A stretch of DNA of 64,000 bases, taken from NCBI RefSeq assembly GCF_000716535.1, contig NZ_JNWV01000001.1, positions 233,069-297,068 on the forward strand. The letters run 5' to 3'. The stretch comes from Streptomyces flaveolus (GTDB lineage: Bacteria > Actinomycetota > Actinomycetes > Streptomycetales > Streptomycetaceae). The notes under the pieces were generated by a model, which worked only from the letters and a program-made list of their open reading frames with translations, had not been told where the DNA came from and searched no databases. Every line of letters starts with the position of its first letter. Position 1 is the first letter of the stretch. Position numbers and translations under genes: made by a program. Shown here piece by piece: positions 1-7,826 of the stretch.

Positions 1-1186
1 GCAGGCCCAGCTCCAGGACCCGCTCGACCGGGCCCTCGACCAGGCCCCACTCGACGAGCCTCTCGGCCAGCACGCGCTGCGCGGCGTCGTGGAAGTCGCG
101 GTACTTGGCACCCGGCTTCACGGCCGCGATACCGGCCTCCTGGGCCTCGTACACGGCGTCGTAGATCTTCTTCTGGATCTCGCTGTACGTGCCGTTGACG
201 GGCAGCGTGCGCGTGACGTCGGCGGTGTACAGCGTGTGGGTCTCCACGCCGGCGTCGAGCAGCAGCAGGTCGCCGGAGCGGACCGGGCCGTCGTTGCGGA
301 CCCAGTGCAGGGTGCAGGCGTGCGGGCCGGCCGCGCAGATGGAGCCGTAGCCGACGTCGTTGCCCTCCACGCGCGCGCGGAGGAAGAACGTGCCCTCGAT
401 GTAGCGCTCGCTCGTCGCCTCGGCCTTGTCGAGGACCTTGACGACGTCCTCGAAGCCGCGGACCGTCGAGTCGACGGCCTTCTGCAGCTCGCCGATCTCG
501 AACTCGTCCTTGACGAGACGGGCCTCGGAGAGGAAGACGCGCAGCTCCTCGTCGCGCTCGGCGGTGACCTTGTCGGTGAGGGCCGCCTCGATGCCGGCGT
601 CGTAGCCGCGCACCACGCGGACCGGGCCGGTGGCCTCGCGGAGCTTGTCGGCCAGCTCGCGCACGTCGGCGGCCGGGATGCCGTACAGCGCCTCGGACTC
701 GGCGAGGGAGTGCCGGCGGCCGACCCACAGCTCGCCCTGGCCGGAGAGCCAGAACTCGCCGTTCTCGCGGTCGGAGCGCGGCAGCAGGTAGATGGTGGCC
801 TCGTGGCCGTCGCCCCTGGGCTCCAGCACCAGGACGCCGTCCTCGGTCTGGTTGCCGGTGAGGTACGCGTACTCGACGGAGGCGCGGAAGGGGTACTCGG
901 TGTCGTTCGAGCGGGTCTTCAGGTTGCCCGCCGGGATCACCAGGCGCTCGCCCGGGAAGCGGGCGGAGAGCGCGGCACGGCGGCGCGCGGTCTCGGCGGC
1001 CTGCGGGATCGGCTTCAGGTCACGCAGCTCCGTGTCGGCCCAGCCGGACTTCATGTTCTCGGCAAGCTCGTCGGAGACGCCCGGGTACAGGCCGTTCTTC
1101 CGCTGCTTGACGGTCTCCTCGGCCTCGGTCTCCGGGCCCTCCGCGGTAGCGGAGTCGGGGACAGCCGGGTTGAGCTCGTCGGACAC
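1..1186 (-). CDS. pepP: Xaa-Pro aminopeptidase (aminopeptidase P), C-terminus off the left edge
   Basis: This is a cytoplasmic metallopeptidase of the M24 (pita-bread) family that removes the N-terminal residue before proline. About 395 codons are in the window and the C-terminal metal ligands lie beyond the edge. An aminopeptidase P N-terminal domain occupies roughly residues 40-190, with the motif EYPFRASVEYAYLTG. The start of the M24 catalytic domain follows, including LLLDAGVETHTLYTADVTRT, whose two aspartates are the first metal ligands. The GTG at 1186 is preceded by GAGGAGG, which fixes the start. The next gene upstream, a phosphatase, is on the same strand 157 nt away, so this gene probably has its own promoter. 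The family call is secure. Confidence 0.93.
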   Translation of the reverse strand, partial: MSDELNPAVPDSATAEGPETEAEETVKQRKNGLYPGVSDELAENMKSGWADTELRDLKPIPQAAETARRRAALSARFPGERLVIPAGNLKTRSNDTEYPFRASVEYAYLTGNQTEDGVLVLEPRGDGHEATIYLLPRSDRENGEFWLSGQGELWVGRRHSLAESEALYGIPAADVRELADKLREATGPVRVVRGYDAGIEAALTDKVTAERDEELRVFLSEARLVKDEFEIGELQKAVDSTVRGFEDVVKVLDKAEATSERYIEGTFFLRARVEGNDVGYGSICAAGPHACTLHWVRNDGPVRSGDLLLLDAGVETHTLYTADVTRTLPVNGTYSEIQKKIYDAVYEAQEAGIAAVKPGAKYRDFHDAAQRVLAERLVEWGLVEGPVERVLELGL

Positions 1187-1343
1187 GTGATCCTCCTCGA
1201 TACGCCATTGATCTCCCCCGGGGGCCCGCGGCGCTCCTGCTTGTGGCCGAGCGGGGACCACCATCATCGTACGGTCGTACCAGGAGCGGGCGGGGGCGGA
1301 TGACCTGTTATGCCCGGTCATGCCAGCCGCCCGGGCGCGGGGA

Positions 1344-2717
1344 TCAGTCGAAGCGGGCCGCCAGCAGGACCACGTCCTCCTCGCTGTCGGCCGCGTCCAG
1401 GCCGTCCGGCAGGACCGCGCGCAGGACGTGGTCGGCGACGGCTCCCGGATCCTGCCGCATCGCGCGCGGGACCCCCGCGGCGGCGGCGTGCAGCCGGGCG
1501 AAGGCCCGGTCCATCGGGTCACCGGTACGGTGCAGCAGCCCGTCGGTGTAGAGCAGGACCGTCTCCCCGGCCTCCGCCTGGATCTCCACGCTGGGCGCCT
1601 CCCAGCAGGCGAGCATGCCGAGCGGCGCGGAGACGGAGGTCTCGGCGAACTCGGTGCGCCGCTCGCCGATCAGCAGCGGGGGGCTGTGCCCGGCACCGGC
1701 CAGGGTGACCTTGCGCACGGCGGGCTCGCAGTAGGCGAACAGCGCGGTGGCCGAACGGGCGGGCTCGGTCAGCCGCAGCAGCAGCTCCAGGTCGGACAGG
1801 ACGGCGACCGGATCCTCGCCCTCCATCACGGCGTACGCGCGCAGGGAGGCGCGCAGCCGGCCCATGGCGGCCACGGCGCTCGGCCCGGAGCCGGTGACCG
1901 AGCCGACCGAGAGGCCGAGGGCGGCCTCCGGCAGCGGCAGGGCGTCGTACCAGTCGCCGCCCCCGCGCGGGCCGGTGCGGTGCCGGGCGGCGAGCTGGAC
2001 GCCGGCCACCCGGGGCAGCCGGGCGGGCAGCAGTTCGTCGGTGATGGTCGCCACGCACGCGCGCGTGCGCTCCACCTCCAGCAGCCGGGCGAGGTGCTCG
2101 GTGGCGTGCCGGATGTACAGGCCGGCGAGGTGGCGCCGGCGTTCGTGCGGCTCGGCCGGTTCGTCGTAGAGCCAGACGGCGGCGCCGAGGCGGCCGGCGG
2201 ACTCGGTGGCGAGCGGGAGGGCGTAGCTGGCGGCGTATCCGAGGCGGGCCGCCACCTCCCGGTGGCGCGGGTCCAGGCCGTCCTCGGCGAACAGGTCGGG
2301 ATGGACGATCTCGGCGGTGCCGCCGGTGTCGTACGGCAGGGCGCCGCGCGGCACGGTCTCGATGTGGCCGAGGTCCGCGCGGCCCAGACCGAGGCCGAGG
2401 GTGGTGCGGGGGCCGTCGCCGTCGGCGGGCTCCAGGACGACCAGGCCACGGCGGGCGCCGACCAGGGCGGCGCCGGCGCGCAGGAGTTCGTGCAGGGCGG
2501 GGTCGAGGGCGCTGGTGCGGGAGAGGCGCTCGGTGAGTTCGTGGAGGGTCGTGAGATCGGAGACCCATCCGGCCAGCCGGTCCTGGAGCAGGGTGCCGGG
2601 GGCGGGGCTGTGCGGCGCGGGGACCGCGGGGACGGGGGAGGCGGGTGCGGCAGTGTGTGCTGATGTGGGAACCGTGGGATCGATTCCAGCCACTTTCGGA
2701 GGGTGCGGGGCGTTCAT
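1344..2717 (-). CDS. PP2C/SpoIIE-type serine/threonine phosphatase with GAF domain
   Basis: The 457-residue protein has a disordered Pro/Ala-rich N-terminus, a GAF-like sensor domain at about residues 50-200, and a SpoIIE-type PP2C domain at about 215-455. The metal-binding motif GGGDWYDALPL is intact, as is the later AGHSPPLL block. Phosphatases of this class usually dephosphorylate anti-anti-sigma factors and so release SigB/SigF-type sigma factors. Two such sigma factors (sigN, sigF) and an HATPase_c anti-sigma-type protein lie elsewhere in the window, but a link to them is only inference. There is no transmembrane segment, so it should be cytoplasmic. The ATG at 2717 is preceded by a GAAGG-like site. 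The upstream gene is divergent. Confidence 0.88.
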   Translation of the reverse strand: MNAPHPPKVAGIDPTVPTSAHTAAPASPVPAVPAPHSPAPGTLLQDRLAGWVSDLTTLHELTERLSRTSALDPALHELLRAGAALVGARRGLVVLEPADGDGPRTTLGLGLGRADLGHIETVPRGALPYDTGGTAEIVHPDLFAEDGLDPRHREVAARLGYAASYALPLATESAGRLGAAVWLYDEPAEPHERRRHLAGLYIRHATEHLARLLEVERTRACVATITDELLPARLPRVAGVQLAARHRTGPRGGGDWYDALPLPEAALGLSVGSVTGSGPSAVAAMGRLRASLRAYAVMEGEDPVAVLSDLELLLRLTEPARSATALFAYCEPAVRKVTLAGAGHSPPLLIGERRTEFAETSVSAPLGMLACWEAPSVEIQAEAGETVLLYTDGLLHRTGDPMDRAFARLHAAAAGVPRAMRQDPGAVADHVLRAVLPDGLDAADSEEDVVLLAARFD

Positions 2718-3329
2718 GGCGTCCGGCCTTCAGACCGGTGCGTATTGCTGAAAAGCATCGCAAACCCCCATGTCATTCTGCGCCGCTAGCAGTGTCTCCA
2801 CATGTACACGCACTCGTAAGGGGATGTCCAGCATTGTCCTGCGGGGATTCCTGGTGTCCATGAGGTTGGTGAGGGTTTTTCCCGAACCCCTTGCCTTACC
2901 GCCAAGTTGGCTCAAAACTGCCTTAGGTATCGGTTCATTGCGGTCGACTGGCCTTGCTCCACAGAGCGTCACAGCGGTCGTGATGGGTACGTACTCGGAG
3001 AAGGCCAGGGGTGGTTGGGGGCCACCCGGAACCTGGCGACGGACCCGGGCGTCATAGCCACCGACGGCCGAGCCCCATCCTCCCGTGGCGGAGGCGGAGA
3101 GAAATACGCGCGACGGCAAAACGCCAGACTTCGCCACCCCCGCGCCGCAGCCGTGCTTTTGATAGACGCACTATGGACGCGGACGCGGCCAACGCTCGAC
3201 CCCCTGGGGTTCCCCCCGCCGTGCGCGGGGGTGTGATGCGCCAACAGGTACGCACAGTGAAGTGATCGACACATGGTGTGATGTGGCCCACGGTGTTGCC
3301 AGCGGTGCAACGGAAAGGAACGAGCGCTC
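2718..3329. other. 612-nt intergenic region between divergent genes
   Basis: This gap separates the phosphatase (leftward) from the primase-like gene (rightward) and must hold both promoters. Open frames crossing it lack family resemblance, ribosome binding sites and normal codon use, so I call no gene. The only structured element I see is a short GC palindrome at 3209-3236. The spacing would allow long leaders or a small RNA, but nothing in the sequence demands one. Confidence 0.5.
3209..3236. repeat. Orphan CRISPR-repeat-like palindrome (single copy)
   Basis: A 7-bp inverted repeat, CCCCCGC (3213-3219) and GCGGGGG (3225-3231), sits in a 28-nt context that looks like an actinobacterial type I-E CRISPR repeat, with pyrimidine-rich 5' and GTGTG 3' flanks. 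There is one copy, with no spacers and no cas genes in the window. It may simply be a GC-rich hairpin. Confidence 0.25.
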
Positions 3330-3995
3330 ATGCGCGAGATCCTCGGAAGGCGACGCAGGCTTCTGTCCAGGCGGAACGGCGGGAGGCCTGAACTGATCGG
3401 CGCGGCCCTGAGCTTCGCGACGGAATGGCAGTGGCCGGTACTCCCCGGTGTGGCGCCGGACCCGCAGGGGCGGGCCCAGTGCGCCTGCCCCGACCCGGAG
3501 TGCACGGTGCCCGGCGCGCACCCCTTCGACCCCGGCCTGCTCGCCGCCACCACCGACGCGCGCATGGTGCGCTGGTGGTGGACCAACCGGCCGGCCGCCC
3601 CGATCATCCTGGCCACCGGAGGCAAGGCGCCCTGCGCGGTCAGCCTGCCGGCGCTCGCCGCCTCCCGCGCCCTCGCCCTGCTCGACCGGCGCGGCATGCG
3701 GCTCGGACCGGTGATCGCCGCGCCCACCCGCTGGGCGCTGCTCGTCAAGCCGTACTCCATGGAGCAGCTCGGCGAACTGCTCTACGCCAAGGACTTCGTC
3801 CCCGGCTCCCTGCGCTTCCACGGCGAGGGCGGCTATCTCGCGCTGCCCCCGTCCGAGACCGGCCAGGGCGCCGTCCGCTGGGAGCGGGCGCCGCTGCCCG
3901 GCTCGGCCGCGCCCTGGGTGCCCGATGTGGAGGCCGTGGTGGACGCCGTGGTCGACGCCCTCACTCGTACGGGTGTGAGCGCGCCCGAGTTGTAG
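3330..3995 (+). CDS. Bifunctional primase/polymerase-like domain protein (probably non-catalytic)
   Basis: A 221-residue protein resembling the N-terminal primase/polymerase (prim-pol) domain of Streptomyces replication proteins. A cysteine/histidine cluster, CACPDPECTVPGAHP (about residues 50-64), resembles a structural zinc site. At the place where active prim-pol domains carry a DxD motif, this protein has CAVSLPALAAS, so the catalytic acidic residues seem lost. The protein also lacks the helicase part of full-length relatives. The ATG at 3330 follows the ribosome binding site GGAAAGGAACGAG. A second, apparently intact paralogue lies at 10091-10963. A regulatory or DNA-binding role is more likely than synthesis, but this is inference. 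Confidence 0.75.
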   Translation: MREILGRRRRLLSRRNGGRPELIGAALSFATEWQWPVLPGVAPDPQGRAQCACPDPECTVPGAHPFDPGLLAATTDARMVRWWWTNRPAAPIILATGGKAPCAVSLPALAASRALALLDRRGMRLGPVIAAPTRWALLVKPYSMEQLGELLYAKDFVPGSLRFHGEGGYLALPPSETGQGAVRWERAPLPGSAAPWVPDVEAVVDAVVDALTRTGVSAPEL

Positions 3996-4050
3996 GGGTG
4001 TCGGGCGCGAGCGGGGCCGGCGAGCCCCGCTCGCTCGTTATCGTCCGCAT

Positions 4051-4641
4051 ATGCAGCGTCAACACGGCGGCCACCGCGCCCCACGGCCGCACCGCGGTCG
4101 GCGCAACCACCGACGGCCCGACCCCCGGCAGCTCCGTCTGCTCGCCCTCGCGGGCTTCGTGGCGGCCATGGTCGCGCTGCCGCTGGCCGTGGCCTCCGCG
4201 CGGCAGGCTGGCGACGCCGCCCGCGCCGCCGCACCGGCCGCCCCCCGCCACGACGCCAAGGCCCGCCAGGACACCGGCCACGGCTCCCCCCGGCTGCCCG
4301 GCCCGGGGCTCGCCACCTCCTCCCGCTGCGGCCCCGAACTCACCTCGCCCGACGGCATCGAGGCGCAGACCTGTGTGCTGACGCAGGGCGAGGACACCTG
4401 GGCGCGTACCTACTACCGCAACGCCACCGGCCGGTCGCTGGACTCGGTGCTGAGCCTGATGGGACCGGGCGACCGGACCGTGCAGATGCGCTGTGCGACC
4501 GGGGCCGACGACGAGCCCGCCACCTGTGAGACTCCGCGCGAGCGCAGCCGGGGCGGGCCGGACTCCTACACGGCCGTCACCGAGTTCGCCGAGCGCGACC
4601 CGGACGGGGCGCTGCTGCTCCGCTCCGGCAGCAACTCCTGA
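4051..4641 (+). CDS. Secreted or membrane-anchored hypothetical protein
   Basis: A 196-residue protein with an Arg/His-rich cytoplasmic N-terminus (residues 1-28) and one hydrophobic segment at about 29-52 (LLALAGFVAAMVALPLAVA). This is either a signal anchor or a long signal peptide. The exported part has four cysteines (SRCG, QTCV, MRCA, ATCE), which probably form two disulfides. I do not recognise a named domain. The ATG at 4051 has no strong ribosome binding site, and a -10-like TTATCGT lies about 10 nt upstream, so a leaderless transcript is possible. It lies 55 nt after the primase-like gene on the same strand. The alternative is that it starts further in and is a true secreted protein. 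Confidence 0.7.
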   Translation: MQRQHGGHRAPRPHRGRRNHRRPDPRQLRLLALAGFVAAMVALPLAVASARQAGDAARAAAPAAPRHDAKARQDTGHGSPRLPGPGLATSSRCGPELTSPDGIEAQTCVLTQGEDTWARTYYRNATGRSLDSVLSLMGPGDRTVQMRCATGADDEPATCETPRERSRGGPDSYTAVTEFAERDPDGALLLRSGSNS

Positions 4642-4700
4642 GCCGTCGGGCGGAGTTGACGACCGGCTGCGCGGCGGCCGCCGTACGCGGGCATGGAAAG

Positions 4701-4740
4701 GCCCGGTTGCTGGCGACGGGGGATGCACCAGCAACCGGGC
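4701..4740. terminator. 13-bp stem-loop terminator
   Basis: GCCCGGTTGCTGG (4701-4713) pairs perfectly with CCAGCAACCGGGC (4728-4740) around a 14-nt loop. It lies 60 nt after the stop of the 4051-4641 gene and between convergent genes. There is no U-run, as is common in Streptomyces. Confidence 0.65.
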
Positions 4741-4858
4741 TACTGGAACGGTAACAAGAGATCGGCGGTTCGCAAATTCCGGGTTGGCTATTCGGACATC
4801 GATTGCCCTGTCGGAACCGGGAGTTGTGACAGGAGTCACCTGCCGCACGGTCCGGTGC

Positions 4859-4884
4859 CACGGCTGACCGACCGGTCAGCCGTG
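4859..4884. terminator. 11-bp stem-loop terminator
   Basis: CACGGCTGACC (4859-4869) and GGTCAGCCGTG (4874-4884) form a perfect stem with a 4-nt loop. It sits 17 nt beyond the stop codon of the leftward SEC-C gene, so it probably ends that transcript. Confidence 0.65.
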
Positions 4885-4901
4885 ACACCGGCGCGCGGGC
4901 G

Positions 4902-5864
4902 TCAGCTCAGCGTGACCTGCCGGTTGGTCAGGCCGCCGCGCGCCCGGCGCTCGTCCGGAGTCAGCGGCTCCTGGACGGCGAGGGCGGCGGCGAGGCGCTC
5001 GGCGAACTCGGCGGCCGGCTTCTCCACGTCCTCGGCGGTGACCCCGGTCGGCAGGTCCCAGACCGGCACGATGAGACCGTGGGCACGGAAGGAGCCCACG
5101 AGCCGGGTGCCCTCGCCGAGGCTGGACCGGCCCGCCGCGTGCAACCGCGCGAGGGCGTCCAGAAGCTGCTCCTCCGGGTGGGGCATGACCCAGCGCAGGT
5201 GGTTCTTCTCCGGGGTCTCGCACCAGTAGGCGGCGTCCACGCCGGACAGCTTCACGGTCGGGATGGCGGCGGCGTTGGCCCGCTCCAGGGAGGCCGCCAC
5301 CTCCGGGGTGGCGTTCTCCGCGTCCGGCACCCAGAACTCGAAGCCGCTGTGCACAACCGGCTCGAACGCGCCCTCGGGGTCGAGCAGATCCTGCAGTCGC
5401 GGACCCTCGGCGGGGGCCCGGCGGCCCTGCACCGGGGTGCCGGGCGCGGCTTCCAGCGCGCGCAGCAGCGTGTCGGCGAGGTCGCGGCTGATGTCGCCGG
5501 ACGCCGTGTCGTTCTGCAGGCCGAGCAGGACCGAGCCGTCGTCGCGGCGCAGCGCCGGCCAGGCCATCGGCAGCACGGTGGCGAGGGTGACCGAAGGGAC
5601 GCCCTCGGGCAGGCCGCCCCGAAGCGGCAGTTCGGCCGTCGCGGCCGGGACCAGCTCGCGCAGGGCGACCCAGTCGCACTCGCCGGGCAGTCCCTCGAAC
5701 GGGCGCTGCACCAGCTCGGTCGCGGCGTGCGCGGCGGCCCGGCCGTGGCAGGCCTTGTAGCGCCGGCCGCTGCCGCAGGGGCAGGGTTCGCGGGCGCCGA
5801 CAACCGGGATCTCCCCGTCGATCAGCTGCGGCTTGGCCTTCGTCTGGGGTCGCTTTTTGGCCAT
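4902..5864 (-). CDS. DUF5926-like / SEC-C motif protein
   Basis: A 320-residue cytoplasmic protein. A SEC-C zinc motif near the N-terminus ([16 protein letters not shown], about residues 26-41) is the zinc-binding element found at the end of SecA and in many accessory proteins. The rest, about 45-320, is an uncharacterised actinobacterial domain with conserved aromatic blocks such as [14 protein letters not shown] and [14 protein letters not shown]. The ATG at 5864 ([11 protein letters not shown]) is preceded by GGGAGA. The frame stays open further upstream, but that part is Arg/Pro-rich and unlike real coding. Function is unknown; a link to translocation or protein quality control is only suggested by the zinc motif. 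Confidence 0.8.
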   Translation of the reverse strand: MAKKRPQTKAKPQLIDGEIPVVGAREPCPCGSGRRYKACHGRAAAHAATELVQRPFEGLPGECDWVALRELVPAATAELPLRGGLPEGVPSVTLATVLPMAWPALRRDDGSVLLGLQNDTASGDISRDLADTLLRALEAAPGTPVQGRRAPAEGPRLQDLLDPEGAFEPVVHSGFEFWVPDAENATPEVAASLERANAAAIPTVKLSGVDAAYWCETPEKNHLRWVMPHPEEQLLDALARLHAAGRSSLGEGTRLVGSFRAHGLIVPVWDLPTGVTAEDVEKPAAEFAERLAAALAVQEPLTPDERRARGGLTNRQVTLS

Positions 5865-6024
5865 GGTGGGCGTCTCCCGGTTACGGCTCTTCTCGTACGT
5901 CGGGAGCCTAGCCGTTCGGACCATGCCCGACGGGAACCTGTGGACAACGCACGCGCGCTCGACGCCGGCGGGTGAATCCGGGGGAGCTGGATGCCCGGGG
6001 GCGACGCCTGCCGGCCGTCCCGGT

Positions 6025-6666
6025 TCAGTCCAGGTCGTCGAACGCGTCGGCGAAGTCCAGGCCGGACAGGCCGGGCAGCGGCGCGGAGCGGGTGACGCGC
6101 GTAGCGAAACCGTCGCGGCGGCACCCGGCATCGGGATCGTGGACGTCCTCGTGGACCAGTGCCCAGACCGTCACCTCGCCCTGGACGTCGTCCCGGACGC
6201 CCCAGTCGTCGGCGAGGGCCGTGATGATGTTCAGCCCGCGACCGCCGTGCGCGGTCACCGAGGGTGTGGCCGGCGCCGGGCGGGTCGGGCCGCCGCCGTC
6301 CGTGACCTCCACGACGAGCCGCCCGCTCGCGTCGACCCGCCATGCGGCGCGGACGTCCCCGTCCCCAGCCGGCGCGTCCCCCAGGGGCCGCCCGTGCTTG
6401 CAGGCGTTGCTCAACAGTTCGGAAAGGATCAGTACGGCGTCGTCGATGACCGATTCGGATACGCCACCGCTGCGTAGCTGCGCCCGCATCCGGTGCCGCG
6501 CCTTCCCCACGCCCGCAGGGCCATGGGGTACGGCCATGCTCGACGACGTGGGCACCTCCTGTGCCACCACCAACGCCACCCCCGAGACCTCCTTCGCCCC
6601 ACGCCACGGAGTGGATGCCCTCTTGGTCTGTGCCGGAAACCGGCCAATCCTCTTCCGGTGACGCAT
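6025..6666 (-). CDS. ATP-binding regulatory protein, HATPase_c_2 (anti-sigma kinase type)
   Basis: A 213-residue protein whose central part, about residues 40-175, is a GHKL ATPase of the RsbW/SpoIIAB type. The N box [10 protein letters not shown], a DGGGP motif and the G box [16 protein letters not shown] are all present. Streptomyces has dozens of such proteins. They act as anti-sigma factors or kinases of anti-anti-sigma factors. No sigma or anti-anti-sigma gene is adjacent, so its partner cannot be read from context. The start used is the ATG at 6666 ([10 protein letters not shown]). No strong ribosome binding site is visible, so the true start could be a few codons further in. The C-terminal 35 residues are acidic ([11 protein letters not shown]). 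Confidence 0.82.
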   Translation of the reverse strand: MRHRKRIGRFPAQTKRASTPWRGAKEVSGVALVVAQEVPTSSSMAVPHGPAGVGKARHRMRAQLRSGGVSESVIDDAVLILSELLSNACKHGRPLGDAPAGDGDVRAAWRVDASGRLVVEVTDGGGPTRPAPATPSVTAHGGRGLNIITALADDWGVRDDVQGEVTVWALVHEDVHDPDAGCRRDGFATRVTRSAPLPGLSGLDFADAFDDLD

Positions 6667-6760
6667 TCGACACGGGCGGACACGCAGCGAACGCGCCGGA
6701 GCACACCCCGTGACGGGACCGCACGGGACGAGGGGCCGTCGGCGTGGCGGACCGGCCGGC

Positions 6761-7588
6761 TCAGCGGCCCAGTTGCCGCAGCACCGCGCGCGGGCGGTTG
6801 GTGATGAGGGCGTCGACGCCCAGCCCGGCACAGAGGTCGACGTCCTCGGGCTCGTTCACGGTCCACACGTGGACCTGGTGACCGGCCCGTTTCCACCGCT
6901 CGACGTAGGCGGGGTGACCGCGCACGAGGCGGATCGAGGGGCCGGCGATGCTCACGCCCGCGGGCAGCCGCCCGTCGCGCAGCCGGGGCGAGACGAACTG
7001 CATCAGATACACCGTCGGCAGCGTCGGCGCCGCGGCCCGCACGCGGTGCAGCGAACGGGCCGAGAAGCTCATGACCCGGACCGGCGACTCGGCGGCGGAG
7101 GCCGGCGCGTCCAGCCCGAACCGTTTCAGCAGGCTCAACAGCCGCTCCTCGACCTGACCCGCCCAGCGCGTGGGGTGCTTGGTCTCGATTGCCAGCTCCA
7201 CCCGCCGCCCGGCGTCCGCGACCAGCTCCAGCAGCCGCTCCAGAGTGAGCACGGAGGTCTCCTCGCGGTCCTCCGGCCGGTGCTCCCAGTCGGGCTCCTC
7301 GTCCCGCCCGCGCCAGGCCTCGCGCGTCTTCCAGGAGCCGAAGTCGAGGGCGGCCAGATCGGCCAGTTCCAGCGCGGAGACCGCGCCGCGGCCGTTGGAG
7401 GTACGGTTCACCCGCCGGTCGTGGACGCAGACCAGATGGCCGTCCGCGGTCAGCCGTACGTCGCACTCCAGGGCGTCCGCGCCGTCCTCGATCGCCTTCC
7501 GGTAGGCGGCGAGGGTGTGTTCGGGTGCGTCGTCGGAGGCGCCGCGGTGGGCGACGACCTGGAGGGAGTGCTGTCGTGCGTGGGTCAC
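6761..7588 (-). CDS. Glycerophosphodiester phosphodiesterase
   Basis: A 275-residue cytoplasmic enzyme of the GDPD family, which hydrolyses glycerophosphodiesters to glycerol 3-phosphate and an alcohol. The hallmark motif is at the N-terminus: VVAHRGASDDAPEHT holds the first catalytic histidine, and ALECDVRLTADGHLVCVHD holds the metal-binding Glu/Asp and second histidine. The TIM-barrel end, VDALITNRPRAVLR, is also typical. GTG at 7588 (VTHARQHSL) begins the homologous region; the frame extends 27 codons upstream but that part is Arg-rich and unlike the family. There is no signal peptide. It lies 94 nt upstream of the ATPase gene on the same strand, so cotranscription is possible. Confidence 0.9.
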   Translation of the reverse strand: MTHARQHSLQVVAHRGASDDAPEHTLAAYRKAIEDGADALECDVRLTADGHLVCVHDRRVNRTSNGRGAVSALELADLAALDFGSWKTREAWRGRDEEPDWEHRPEDREETSVLTLERLLELVADAGRRVELAIETKHPTRWAGQVEERLLSLLKRFGLDAPASAAESPVRVMSFSARSLHRVRAAAPTLPTVYLMQFVSPRLRDGRLPAGVSIAGPSIRLVRGHPAYVERWKRAGHQVHVWTVNEPEDVDLCAGLGVDALITNRPRAVLRQLGR

Positions 7589-7694
7589 CGCGTCATGGTG
7601 CCACCGTCGCCGGGTACACGTGGCGGCGCGGGCGCGTCCGTGCGACGAACGGGGGCATCCAGCGCGCACCTTATAAAACTTTTGCTCGGAAGAT

Positions 7695-7714
7695 CCTATA
7701 TAAACCTATATAAA
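7695..7714. promoter_or_regulatory. AT-rich tandem decamer upstream of the HtrA-like protease
   Basis: The decamer CCTATATAAA occurs twice head to tail (7695-7704 and 7705-7714), inside a 45-nt AT-rich patch that stands out strongly from the local composition. It lies 113-132 nt upstream of the protease start and about 107 nt from the divergent phosphodiesterase start. This suggests a binding site for a regulator that recognises direct repeats, perhaps an envelope-stress two-component regulator. Confidence 0.45.
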
Positions 7715-7826
7715 GACGGCTGCCGGACCCACAGCCACCGCTTATGGTGCTCTGACGGCCCGTGGGAAAAGCTGACTGCAGACCAGTGCGACCGATGACA
7801 CCAGGCGTGGATCGAGGAGAAGACCT

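Noticed and set aside
89..1303. A 404-codon plus-strand frame opposite the aminopeptidase
   Set aside because: The minus strand carries clear M24 motifs and a ribosome binding site; the plus frame is Val/Gly/Leu-rich without motifs.
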